Below, in pieces: positions 7,380-16,238 of a DNA stretch of 64,000 nt; the stretch's first letter is position 1, and each line of letters begins with the position of its first letter. The translations under genes were made by a program, and so were the position numbers. Under the pieces are notes generated by a model that made no database searches, was not told the DNA's origin, and worked only from the letters and a program-made list of their open reading frames with translations. Source of the DNA: Lachnospiraceae bacterium (GTDB taxonomy: Bacteria > Bacillota > Clostridia > Lachnospirales > Lachnospiraceae); contig CAJTHM010000010.1 in NCBI GenBank assembly GCA_910576125.1, positions 1 through 64,000 on the forward strand, in the 5' to 3' direction.

Positions 7380-9254
7380 AGTACCTATAACTGTAACGCA
7401 ATAGAGCTTGCGCCGGAGGGGACTGGATACAGGGCAAAGACGAGATTTGCAAAGTTTTTCAATCTTCCGGAACTGATTGCATTATTCAAAGAAAGTGCAG
7501 ATATACAGACACCAGATATGTTAAAGCTGCCTGTTCCGGAAGCGGATTATGAAAATATCGTGTTAAAGCCGAGCGAGTACCAGCAGGACATGGTTCAGTC
7601 ACTTGCGGACAGGGCGGAAGCGGTCAGGGACAGGAAAGTGCAGCCGAACATCGACAATATGTTAAAAATAACCAACGATGGAAGAAAGTTAGCGTTAGAC
7701 CAGCGGCTCATCAATGATATGCTTCCCGATGAAGAAAACTCCAAAGCCACAACCTGTGTGGAGAAGGCGTTTGAGATTTGGGAGCAGACAAAGGAGCAGA
7801 AGTCGGCACAGCTTATTTTCTGTGATTTATCGACACCGAAGGGAGATGGGACATTCAATGTATATGAGGACATCAGGGATAAGCTCATGGCAAAGGGAGT
7901 GCCGGAGAATGAGATAGCATTTATCCATAGTGCCAATACGGAAACAAGGAAAGCGGAGCTGTTCGCAAAAGTAAGAAGCGGGCAGGTTCGTTTTTTGTTA
8001 GGCTCAACCGCAAAAATGGGAGCTGGAACTAACGTGCAGGACAGGTTGATTGCGTTACACCACCTCGATGTGCCCTGGCGTCCGTCTGACATTGAACAGC
8101 AGGAAGGTCGGATTTTAAGGCAGGGCAACATGAATGATAAGGTGAAAATATTCCGGTATGTGACGGAAGGGACATTTGACAGCTACTCATGGCAGCTCAT
8201 CGAGAATAAGCAAAAATTCATTGGGCAGATTATGACGAGCAAATCCCCGGTCAGGAGCTGTGAGGACATAGACGAAGCGGCTCTCACTTATGCGGAGGTG
8301 AAGGCTCTGGCAACTGGCAATCCCTACATAAAAGAAAAAATGGACTTAGATATTCAGGTGTCCAAGCTGAAGCTGTTAAAGGCGAACCACACCAGCCAGA
8401 AGTACCGCTTAGAGGACAATATCGTGAAGCATTACCCTGTGCAGATTGCTTCCATGAAGGAACGCCTTGCAGGGTATCGTGCCGACATTCAGACCTACGC
8501 ACAGAATAAATTCCCGGACAAGGACACTTTCTCCATAAAAATCGGAAACCGGGTATATACGGACAAGAAGGAAGCCGGGGCAGCACTGATTGATATGTGC
8601 CGGAGCGCAAAACAGCCGAATATGGCGGTCACAATCGGGGAGTATCAGGGATTCAAGATGAGCGTTTCTTTCGATTCGTTCTTTTCCAAGTTTACGGTGA
8701 ATTTAAAGGGCAGCATCACCCATGAGGTGGAGATTGGCACTGATCCGTTGGGAAATTTGCAGAGGTTAAGTAACGCCTTAGAGGGCATGACCGGGAAAAT
8801 GGAAACAGTGGCGCAGAAGCTGGAGAACGTGGAGCATCAGCTTGAAACCGCAAAGGTGGAGGTCACAAAGCCATTCGCACAGGAAGCGGAGCTTGCGGAG
8901 AAGCTGGAACGCCTGACAGAGCTAAATGCCCTTTTAAACATGGACGAAAAGGGCGGCGATGGGATTGATATGGACGATGAGCCGGAGAATGACGGGGAAC
9001 AGGAGGAACTTGGTACAGAGGAAATGGAGCATGATACGGAAGCGGTGGCAGATGCGCCTTTCAGACCGCAGGTGAACCGGGCAGTATCGGAGAAGGTGGC
9101 GGAGCATGGGAAGGAGAGGATGTTAGCCGACAGTCCGAGAAGTCGCATTTCCGTAAAAGAGAAACTTGCCGAGATGCGTGAGAAGGCATACGGGCAGAAA
9201 CCGCCGGAAAAGATGGATATTTCAAAAGGTAAAGGAAAAGAGGAAAGTTTATAA
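7380..9254 (+). pseudogene. C-terminal part of large methylase/helicase (5' end lost)
   Basis: The frame is open from the recombinase stop codon and encodes about 624 residues of the conserved C-terminus of the very large methylase/SNF2-type helicases of conjugative elements: IELAPEGTGYRAKTRFAKFF, LKITNDGRKLALDQRLIN, CDLSTPKGDG, and the SF2 motif region LLGSTAKMGAGTNVQDRL through QQEGRILRQGN. The ATPase N-terminal half and the methylase domain are absent. The first internal Met with an open frame is at 7518, but no ribosome binding site precedes it. The inner element most likely inserted here. The C-terminal tail RISVKEKLAEMREKA recurs in two downstream genes. Confidence 0.85.
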
Positions 9255-9264
9255 GGAGGGCAAA

Positions 9265-10107
9265 ATGGAAACAGCAGGACAGAACACAAAACAGGTCATG
9301 GAGGAAAATGACGCATTAAAGCAGCTTATAGAGCTGCTGAACCAGCAGAACATGAAAGAGCAGTCACAGGATTTTATGGGGGTTTTCTGGTATGTGGCGG
9401 GTATGCAGGTACAGCTTGCCGCAATGGTGGATGAATTACAGGGCGTCCGGGAGCAGCTTTCACAGATGCAGGAGAAACAGCCGAAGTCCGTTACGGAGAA
9501 CCTTATGGAGAAAATATCCCACCTTCAGGAGAAAGTCACAAGCCTGTCGGAACGCCTGACAGCGGTAAGAAACCGTCTTGTGGAAACAGCAACACAGGCG
9601 GTCAATGCTTTTAAGGAAAAAGGCAGGGCGGAGATGTGCAAGGTTCTCCAGAAAGGAATCTCCGGCATGAAGTCCATGCTTTCCGGCTACCGGGAACGTC
9701 TGGTTGACGTGATGACGGACTGTGAAAAGACAGCTAACCAGATTGACAGCATCGGGGACGAGTTAAAGCAGATCGGGAACAGCGTTTCCAACGTAGGCAG
9801 GCTGTTAGCCGGGAAAGGAACGAAAGAGGTATCGGACGAAAAGCCGGGTGTCGGTCTGACAAGGGCAGTCAACACGCCTGTAAAAAAGGCGGTGGAGAAC
9901 CTGCGGAAGAAGATTGACGGGGCGGATCAGGCGTTTGAAAAGCTGGATCGGCTCTCTGCCCGTCTGGATGCCGGGAAGGAAGCGGAGAAAGGAGGGCGGG
10001 TGTCCGTAAAAGATAAGCTGTCGCAGATGAAGGAAAAGGCGGGACAGCAGAAAAAAGCGCCGGAGCCGGACAAGGCAAAGACGAAAAGCAAAGAGGAAAG
10101 TTTATAA
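9265..10107 (+). CDS. DUF6674-like coiled-coil protein
   Basis: The 280-residue protein starts at 9265 behind AAGGAGGG (9253-9260), ten nt after the helicase stop. It opens with NDALKQLIELLNQQNMKEQS and a hydrophobic DFMGVFWYVAGMQVQLAAMV helix, followed by long heptad-rich helices. These features match proteins I know as DUF6674 from conjugative elements, of unknown function. Its C-terminus carries RVSVKDKLSQMKEKA, like the flanking proteins. It is probably co-transcribed with the helicase remnant and the ArdC-type gene. Confidence 0.7.
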   Translation: METAGQNTKQVMEENDALKQLIELLNQQNMKEQSQDFMGVFWYVAGMQVQLAAMVDELQGVREQLSQMQEKQPKSVTENLMEKISHLQEKVTSLSERLTAVRNRLVETATQAVNAFKEKGRAEMCKVLQKGISGMKSMLSGYRERLVDVMTDCEKTANQIDSIGDELKQIGNSVSNVGRLLAGKGTKEVSDEKPGVGLTRAVNTPVKKAVENLRKKIDGADQAFEKLDRLSARLDAGKEAEKGGRVSVKDKLSQMKEKAGQQKKAPEPDKAKTKSKEESL

Positions 10108-10137
10108 AAATATCAGAAAATAAAAGTATCCAAAGCG

Positions 10138-10173
10138 GGGGCAGACAGGGAAACTTATCTGCCCTCTGTTTTT
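10138..10173 (+). terminator. Possible attenuator hairpin
   Basis: GGGCAGA (10138-10144) pairs with TCTGCCC (10158-10164), followed by TCTGTTTTT. It lies between the DUF6674-like gene and the large ArdC-type gene and may reduce read-through. Confidence 0.4.
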
Positions 10174-10198
10174 ATGGAGGAAAAGGAGAGATAACCAT

Positions 10199-13100
10199 AT
10201 GGCAGATGCAAGAACAGAAAAACAGAAAGTCAAGGAGATAACGGACAGGCTGGAGGAAGGCTTGAAGGAGCTGTTTGAAGGGGAGAAATATAAAAGCTAC
10301 CTGAACACCATGTCAAAATTCCACAATTACAGCGCAAACAATATCCAGCTCATAGAGATGCAATGCCCGGATGCGACATACGTTGCCGGGTACAAGGCAT
10401 GGCAGAGGAATTTTGAACGCCATGTAAATAAGGGCGAGAGGGGTATCCGTATCCTTGCGCCTGCGCCTTATAAAATCAAAGAGGAACAGGAGAAGATTGA
10501 TCCGGTAACGAATGAGCCTGTGCTTGACCGGGACGGGATGCCCGTCATGGAGGAAGTGGAGATAAAGATACCCGCCTTTCGTGTCGTGACAGTGTTCGAT
10601 TATTCCCAGACGGACGGGAAAGAGCTTCCCGGACTTGGCGTGAATGAACTGCATGGGGACGTGGAGCGTTACCGGGATTTTATGGAAGCGTTGGAGAGGG
10701 TTTCCCCCGTCCCAATCCGATATGAGGAAATGGAGGGTGACAGGAAAGGATATTTTATTGATTTAAGCCGCCCTATCGCCATTAAAGAGGGCATGAGCGA
10801 AGCGCAGACCGCAAAGACCGGAGTCCATGAAGTGGCGCACGCAAAGCTCCATGCAAGGGAAGCGAAGCAGGATACGGAAAAAGCAGTCTATAAAGACCGG
10901 GAAACGAAAGAGGTGGAAGCCGAGAGCATCGCTTACACTGTATGCCAGCATTTCGGGATTGACACGTCTGATTATTCCTTTGGGTATATCGCCGGGTGGA
11001 GCAGCGGAAAAGAGATGCCGGAGCTGAAATCCTCCCTCGACACCATACGCCGGACTTCCTCGGAACTGATAAAAGGGATTGAAACGCAGCTTCTGGAGAT
11101 TGAAAAGGAACGTGCTGCAGAACAGTCACAGGAGGACATTATCCTGCTTGTGTCGAATACAGACCGTTCCGAATATGACCTTTTGAATATTAAGGGCATG
11201 GAGAGGACGGAAATATTTAATCTGCTGTCTGCCATGAAAGACGATGACAGGCAGAGTGTGGAAGCCTACCTTGAAAGAGCCGGGGCATGGGTAACGCTGC
11301 TTGCCAATGAACGGAGCGAGGAAGTAGAGGAATACCATTTAGACTATGCCTATGATACGGATACCCATGAGATAACGGATTTTAAGGCGTTGCAGGAAGA
11401 ACGGGAAAGGGCGAATGTTCCGATTGAATATGGGGATGTGATTGTGAGAATCTCCACGCCGGACAGCGGGGAATATGAAACCATTAAAATTGCGGATATG
11501 CAGTCAGAAGTGGCAAATGTTTTATATGCCATACCATTTTTGGAAGAAAATGAGTGGAATGGAAATGTGCTGGATTATCTGCAGGAGAGAGGTTTTGAGT
11601 TTGTGCCGATTATGAGAAGCGGCGGTTTGAATGACGGGTATCCGCAGTTCTATGATTTTGATGTGGATATGAGCGAATGGGAAGTGCATACCGCTTCGGA
11701 GCTTCCGGCAACGGTACAGGCGGAGCAGCTCATTAACCGCATGGAATTTCACAGGTCGGTATATGACAGCGATGAGCGCAATTTGATTATGAACCATGCG
11801 TATAAGCTGGATGATATGTATAAGACCACTTCCCTTGCCCATTCCATTGCGGAGCAGAAAGACGATTCAACTCTGCTTTGGGAAACAATCAGGGTGGCGC
11901 AGGAAGAAATTGACGCTCTCCCGGACGGAATGGTGGGGCTGTCGGAGATGCACGAATACGGGTATGCATGGGATGAAATGCTCCCTCTGACAAAGGATAT
12001 GGCATCGGAGCTGTTTGGGGAAGATGTTTCGGTGTACCAGCTCCACGCAGACGGTTCAGAAGCGCTTGTAGAGGACAGGGCGGCATTGCAGGAGCATGAC
12101 GGACTGTTCGGCGTGGAAAAAGGTGATTGGAACGCTTATAAGGAATACCAGTCCATGAGGCAGGAATTAGAGGACAGCGAGCCTAACCGGGAAGCACAGC
12201 TTTTATATGGCAATGAGGGCAGGTATGGCATCTATCAGCTTAAAGATTCAGCGGAAACAAGGGATATTCGCTTTATGGATATGGATTACCTTGAAAAAGA
12301 AGGTATCCCGGTTTCCAGAGAGAATTATACCCTTGTCTATACCGGGGAGCTTACGGAGGGCATGAGCCTTGAAGATATTTATACCAAGTTCAACATAGAC
12401 CACCCGGCAGACTTTACCGGGCATTCCCTTTCCGTAAGCGATGTGGTGGTGCTGCATCAGGACGGGGAGAACACAAGCCATTATGTGGATTCCGTTGGTT
12501 ACAGGGAGATACCGGAGTTTACAAAGGAGCTTTCAGTATCGGCGGAAATCAGCACAGAAAAAGATGCGGTCAGGGAGGAAACAGCGGAAATCTCGGCAGA
12601 AGCAGCGGAAGAACATACAGCGGCAGAAAATACAATGGCAGAGCCGGACAATGACAAAGTTTCCTATTATGTCATTGAGGATTTATCCACATGGGCGGAG
12701 AACAGCCCGGAAAAAAGCAGGCTGGAGCGTTTTGAGAGCCTTCCGGAAGCAATGGAGAAATTCACAGAGTACCGGGGAAAGGAAACGGAGGACAAGCCGG
12801 ATATGGCGAGGGCAACTTTCGGCTTCCATGTCAATGGCAGCGAATTTGACCTGATCCACGTCAGAAACCATGAAAACTGCCTGTCACTGGATTTTACGCA
12901 CAGCAAGGCGGCAGAGGAAAGCAGCCGCTTCATGAAGGATTTGCAGACTTTAAATCACGAGGTCGGCTTTGACAAGGTACGGGTTCACCGGGAAATGTCG
13001 CCGGAGGAAATAAAGGATTTTGTGAAACAGCGGTTTGAATACCAGCTAAAGAGCAGCGGTCTTGACGATATTTCCCTCTATATGGACAGGTTTGATGCCC

Positions 13101-14818
13101 TCTATGGACAGGGGAAAATGGAACACCTCATGCCAACAGCCAACCAGAAGCATATCGTGGAAGATGTACCGTTTACGGAGTGGGAAAATCCGTACATAGA
13201 TGCCAATGTTAGGGAAGCGGACAGGGTGGAAACAGAGCTTGCCTTCCGTCTGGCAGACCGTTATATCAGTATTCAGGAAACCACTGAGGGGTATGATTAC
13301 ACCATATATGATATGGACTACCGGGAACTGGACGGGGGTGTATATGACAATCCGGACATAACAATCAGACAGGCACTTGACGAGATTGTGACGGATTTGA
13401 AAGAGCCAGCGCACAGGAGCAGTCTGGAGGGCAGTATCCGCACTGACGATGAACTGATACCGATTGATTATGACGGATTGATAGAAAAGGCAGAGCAGGC
13501 GGCAAAAGAGCATCTTGAGGAACGTATCAGAACCGAAGTGCCGGAAGCGGTGGAAAGCAAAGTGATAGCCGATTTTAAAGCCAGAACTGAGGAATTATTT
13601 AACCCTGTCAACGGGCAGACACAGGAAGATATAGAAATGAGTGTTTACGCTTATTTACAGTCCAAAATTGACGAGTATGGAATGGATATAGAGCTTGTGG
13701 ATATGGCGGTTACAGGGAGCAGATGCAGAGGTTTGGAAGAACCTGTATCTGACCTTGACGTGGCTGTGGAGTACCGGGGCGGGGAAAACGAAGATACCCT
13801 GTTCAATGCCTTCAACGAGGACGGTTTTACAATCGGCGGCGTTAAGGTAGACATCAATCCCATTACAGAGGGCAAGACCGGGACGCTTGGGGAGTATCTT
13901 TCGGGTGTGGAAGCCTATCTTGAGGAAAAACGAGCCGCCCTGCAGGAGAAAGCCGCAGAGCAGGCACAGGAGGAAAAACAGACGGTTGTCACCCTTACAG
14001 TGGCGGAGTGCGGGGAATTTCATAATTTCGGAGAGTACCATGAGGGGATAGCAGATGTCCCGGAAGCAATCGCCATTTTCAACCGGATACCGCCGGAGAG
14101 GATGAACGGTATCCCAAGCATCGGCATCAATATCCATACAGAGGGGACAGAAAGCTATGAGGACACGCAGATGGATATTGTTTCGGGCAGAGTTGCGGAT
14201 TTGGAGATTCTGGACTATGTGCCGGATATTACAGACAATCCGAAGGCGGTGGAGGTCATTGCGGAGCTGATCGACAAGCTGCCGGATATAGAGGTGAGGG
14301 GTTCTCTGGAGAAGTGGCAGGCGGCTTTCCTTGCTGCGGAGATAGACCAGCTTTCCTACAACTACGACACTGTTCAGTACAATCAGATAGTGGAGGACAG
14401 GGAAGCGCAGATAGCGAACATCACAGAGGACATCAGGAACGGGAATACCGGGTATCTGAATGATTTCCTCAATGCGCTCATTTCAGACAGTATCCGGGAA
14501 GGCATGACGGATATTATCGGGAAAGGGACGGAGCTTGATGACAGCGAGGGCGTACAGACCGCAAGGAAGGCGAAGGAGCTGTTAGATAAGCTGGCGGAAT
14601 ACAAGCCGCTTGCAAAGATTGAGGAACTGGAAGAATGTAACTATAACATGATTGATAACGTCCTGAACAATGAGAAGCCGAAAGAGGAAAAGCAGACAGG
14701 CAGAATTTCCATAAAGGAAAAGTTGGCGGAGAAAAAGGCGGTCATCGAGCAGAGGGATAAGGCAGAGAAGGAAGCTCCGGAAAAGTGGACAGAGAAAAAA
14801 TCAGAGAGGGAGATGTGA
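10199..14818 (+). CDS. Large polyvalent protein with ArdC, metallopeptidase and nucleotidyltransferase domains
   Basis: This 1,539-residue protein has an ArdC-type N-terminus (residues about 1-140: KFHNYSANNIQLIEMQCP, GYKAWQRNFERHVNKGERGI) joined to a zinc-metallopeptidase domain with HEVAH at 210-214 and a downstream Glu-rich helix. The middle holds repeated acidic modules of the large polyvalent protein (LPD) kind. Residues about 1150-1240 form a nucleotidyltransferase fold (TGSRCRG then SDLDVAVEY and VKVDINP). The tail has RISIKEKLAEKKA. ArdC proteins enter the recipient with transferred DNA and protect it. It probably travels with the conjugating strand. A ribosome site GGAGGAAAAGGAGAG precedes the ATG. 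Confidence 0.85.
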   Translation: MADARTEKQKVKEITDRLEEGLKELFEGEKYKSYLNTMSKFHNYSANNIQLIEMQCPDATYVAGYKAWQRNFERHVNKGERGIRILAPAPYKIKEEQEKIDPVTNEPVLDRDGMPVMEEVEIKIPAFRVVTVFDYSQTDGKELPGLGVNELHGDVERYRDFMEALERVSPVPIRYEEMEGDRKGYFIDLSRPIAIKEGMSEAQTAKTGVHEVAHAKLHAREAKQDTEKAVYKDRETKEVEAESIAYTVCQHFGIDTSDYSFGYIAGWSSGKEMPELKSSLDTIRRTSSELIKGIETQLLEIEKERAAEQSQEDIILLVSNTDRSEYDLLNIKGMERTEIFNLLSAMKDDDRQSVEAYLERAGAWVTLLANERSEEVEEYHLDYAYDTDTHEITDFKALQEERERANVPIEYGDVIVRISTPDSGEYETIKIADMQSEVANVLYAIPFLEENEWNGNVLDYLQERGFEFVPIMRSGGLNDGYPQFYDFDVDMSEWEVHTASELPATVQAEQLINRMEFHRSVYDSDERNLIMNHAYKLDDMYKTTSLAHSIAEQKDDSTLLWETIRVAQEEIDALPDGMVGLSEMHEYGYAWDEMLPLTKDMASELFGEDVSVYQLHADGSEALVEDRAALQEHDGLFGVEKGDWNAYKEYQSMRQELEDSEPNREAQLLYGNEGRYGIYQLKDSAETRDIRFMDMDYLEKEGIPVSRENYTLVYTGELTEGMSLEDIYTKFNIDHPADFTGHSLSVSDVVVLHQDGENTSHYVDSVGYREIPEFTKELSVSAEISTEKDAVREETAEISAEAAEEHTAAENTMAEPDNDKVSYYVIEDLSTWAENSPEKSRLERFESLPEAMEKFTEYRGKETEDKPDMARATFGFHVNGSEFDLIHVRNHENCLSLDFTHSKAAEESSRFMKDLQTLNHEVGFDKVRVHREMSPEEIKDFVKQRFEYQLKSSGLDDISLYMDRFDALYGQGKMEHLMPTANQKHIVEDVPFTEWENPYIDANVREADRVETELAFRLADRYISIQETTEGYDYTIYDMDYRELDGGVYDNPDITIRQALDEIVTDLKEPAHRSSLEGSIRTDDELIPIDYDGLIEKAEQAAKEHLEERIRTEVPEAVESKVIADFKARTEELFNPVNGQTQEDIEMSVYAYLQSKIDEYGMDIELVDMAVTGSRCRGLEEPVSDLDVAVEYRGGENEDTLFNAFNEDGFTIGGVKVDINPITEGKTGTLGEYLSGVEAYLEEKRAALQEKAAEQAQEEKQTVVTLTVAECGEFHNFGEYHEGIADVPEAIAIFNRIPPERMNGIPSIGINIHTEGTESYEDTQMDIVSGRVADLEILDYVPDITDNPKAVEVIAELIDKLPDIEVRGSLEKWQAAFLAAEIDQLSYNYDTVQYNQIVEDREAQIANITEDIRNGNTGYLNDFLNALISDSIREGMTDIIGKGTELDDSEGVQTARKAKELLDKLAEYKPLAKIEELEECNYNMIDNVLNNEKPKEEKQTGRISIKEKLAEKKAVIEQRDKAEKEAPEKWTEKKSEREM

Positions 14819-14822
14819 GAGC

Positions 14823-15362
14823 ATGGCACAGATACAATATAAGTTCAATAAAAATGATGAATATCTGACACCTCCCTATGCGGTATATCCGATTATAAAA
14901 CGTTTGAAGGCAAATACAACAGTATGGTGTCCTTTTGATATGGAGAACAGTCAGTTTGTGAAAGTGCTGTCGGAGTATGGTTTTTTAGTCATTTATAGTC
15001 ATATAAAAATGGGGCAGGATTTCTTCTTAATGGAAGTGCCAGAATGTGACTACATTATCAGCAATCCCCCATACAGTCAAAAAGGCAGGGTATTGGAAAG
15101 GCTGTATGAGATTGGAAAACCGTTTGCAATGCTTATTAACTTTCAGGGCATATTTGACCATAAAGAAAGATTTCGACTGTTTAAGCAGAACCGGGTGGAA
15201 ATGTTGTGGCTCAGCCCAAGAGTAAATTATATTGGCATGGAGAAAAAAGCAAACGAAAGAGTGCCATTTCAAAGCGGCTATATTTGCAGCGGAATATGCA
15301 GTAACCAACTGGAGTTTGATTATATGGAAATTCATAGAAAAGGAGAGGGAGCTAATGGATAA
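14823..15362 (+). CDS. Adenine methylase-like protein
   Basis: The 179-residue protein has an NPPYS motif at residues 81-85, the amino-methyltransferase signature, and an N-terminus (KNDEYLTPPYAVYPI) like phage and element Dam-type enzymes. It lacks an obvious full SAM-binding N-terminal motif and is short, so it could be a degenerate or modified enzyme. Database entries for this type are often called sugar-phosphate nucleotidyltransferase, which the motif does not support. It starts 4 nt after the ArdC-type gene and overlaps the TTRAP gene by 8 nt. Confidence 0.65.
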   Translation: MAQIQYKFNKNDEYLTPPYAVYPIIKRLKANTTVWCPFDMENSQFVKVLSEYGFLVIYSHIKMGQDFFLMEVPECDYIISNPPYSQKGRVLERLYEIGKPFAMLINFQGIFDHKERFRLFKQNRVEMLWLSPRVNYIGMEKKANERVPFQSGYICSGICSNQLEFDYMEIHRKGEGANG

Positions 15363-15558
15363 ATTTACAGTGGAAGAAATCAATTTGATGTGTGTGTTTG
15401 AGGGGCAGGACAGGACGGGCATGATTGCAGACATACAGAACGTGATCCCCCACATACAGGACAGCGATATGGTGGAGCTTGCCGGACAGGTCTTGGGAAA
15501 ACTGGAAGCCATGAGCGATGCGGAATTTGCAGAGGTGGCATTGGAAGCGGCGGAGTGA
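15355..15558 (+). CDS. TTRAP transposon-transfer assisting protein
   Basis: The 67-residue acidic protein opens with KFTVEEINLMCVFEGQDRTG and ends with AMSDAEFAEVALEAAE, the pattern of the TTRAP family found in Tn916-like and related elements. The molecular role is unknown beyond an association with transfer. The start at 15355 overlaps the upstream gene by 8 nt, with GGAGAGGGAGC upstream. It is the last recognisable gene of the transfer operon on this strand. Confidence 0.75.
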   Translation: MDKFTVEEINLMCVFEGQDRTGMIADIQNVIPHIQDSDMVELAGQVLGKLEAMSDAEFAEVALEAAE

Positions 15559-15572
15559 TTAACGCAAATCTT

Positions 15573-15604
15573 TTATAGCATTATCCGACATAACGTGCTA
15601 TAAT
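15573..15604 (+). promoter_or_regulatory. Inverted repeat with -10 element before toxin gene
   Basis: TTATAGCA (15573-15580) and TGCTATAA (15596-15603) form a perfect 8 bp inverted repeat with an inner TTAT/ATAA. The right arm contains TATAAT (15599-15604), a likely -10 for the small toxin gene. No convincing -35 is seen, so the repeat may instead bind a regulator or act as an RNA hairpin. Confidence 0.4.
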
Positions 15605-15646
15605 TCTCTTAGTCAGATTAGAGCAGGTAGGGATAGTCTGCGGTTG

Positions 15647-15670
15647 TCCTTTCTGGAAACGGAAAGGAGG
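15647..15670 (+). promoter_or_regulatory. Hairpin hiding the toxin ribosome binding site
   Basis: TCCTTTC (15647-15653) pairs perfectly with GAAAGGA (15662-15668), which is part of the Shine-Dalgarno AAAGGAGG (15663-15670) of the 27-codon gene at 15676. Masking of the ribosome site is a known feature of type I toxin mRNAs. Confidence 0.55.
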
Positions 15671-15675
15671 TCGGT

Positions 15676-15759
15676 ATGAATACGTTAGAAGTGCTTACGT
15701 TGGTGCTGGTGATTTTTGCAGCTTTGACATACATAGACAATAAACACAACCGCAAGTAA
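15676..15759 (+). CDS. Holin-like type I toxin peptide (27 aa)
   Basis: The 27-residue peptide has one hydrophobic segment (VLTLVLVIFAALTYI) and a basic tail (DNKHNRK), the build of the small holin-like toxins of Firmicutes. Its ribosome site AAAGGAGG is excellent but lies in a hairpin. A 9 bp perfect hairpin (15765-15798) follows, where a converging antisense RNA could also end, as in known type I pairs. It lies between TTRAP and a terminator within the conjugative element, where it could act in element maintenance. No antitoxin RNA promoter was firmly identified. Confidence 0.6.
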   Translation: MNTLEVLTLVLVIFAALTYIDNKHNRK

Positions 15760-15764
15760 CGGAA

Positions 15765-15798
15765 AAGGCTATCTTCTACTGCCATAGAGGATAGCCTT
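15765..15798. terminator. Hairpin after toxin gene, possibly bidirectional
   Basis: AAGGCTATC (15765-15773) and GATAGCCTT (15790-15798) form a perfect 9 bp stem with a 16 nt loop. On the minus strand the stem is followed by TTTT, so it could end an antisense RNA; on the plus strand a weaker T-run follows 10 nt later. Confidence 0.5.
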
Positions 15799-15923
15799 GT
15801 AATCCGTAATTTTTTACGCTTTATAAGTTTCCGATTGAACAACCGTCGGACGTGCAATATCCTCCGGCTTCTAAGATGATTATAAACCAACACTGCGAAT
15901 TTTGCAAGAGGGTTTAGGAAATG

Positions 15924-15950
15924 GGGGTGCTTCGGCACTCCTATTTTTTT
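15924..15950 (+). terminator. Rho-independent terminator of transfer operon
   Basis: GGGGTGC, loop TTCG, GCACTCC, then TATTTTTTT. This strong tetraloop hairpin ends plus-strand transcription before the palindrome and the opposing relaxase genes. Confidence 0.75.
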
Positions 15951-16033
15951 GTGGATTTGCAGACTATATTACAGGAATATGGTCTTATCTGCAAGGATTT
16001 TTTGGGGTTTTAATAACAATGGAGGAAGGAATG

Positions 16034-16203
16034 GGTGGGATTCCGCCGCAGTCGGCATTGTGCGTAATGTGTATAACTCCCCGTCTTATGGAGCTGTGGG
16101 CAACACTGTTTACAGGATGTGGGAAAGCTGTCCTTTGCTTTTCCATATGCTGTGAATGGTGTTGTCCATAGCGGAATGGGGAGTTATGCACATTTCCACG
16201 ATG
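16034..16203. repeat. Long imperfect palindrome, copy B (partner at 684-852)
   Basis: The stretch 16056-16203 folds on itself: the left arm TAATGTGTATAACTCCCC pairs with GGGGAGTTATGCACATT, then GGGCAACACTGTTTACA pairs with TGTGAATGGTGTTGTCC, with the inner GGAAAGC/GCTTTTCC hairpin in the loop. TTATGCACA (16184-16192) matches the DnaA-box pattern. It shares the flank gggattccg and most of its sequence with copy A. It lies between the converging transfer operon (+) and relaxase (-). Candidate origin or structural element; no coding potential is credible. Confidence 0.7.
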
Positions 16204-16238
16204 CTTTTTTGCTTTTAAAACCCTTTTCAGACAGGGAA

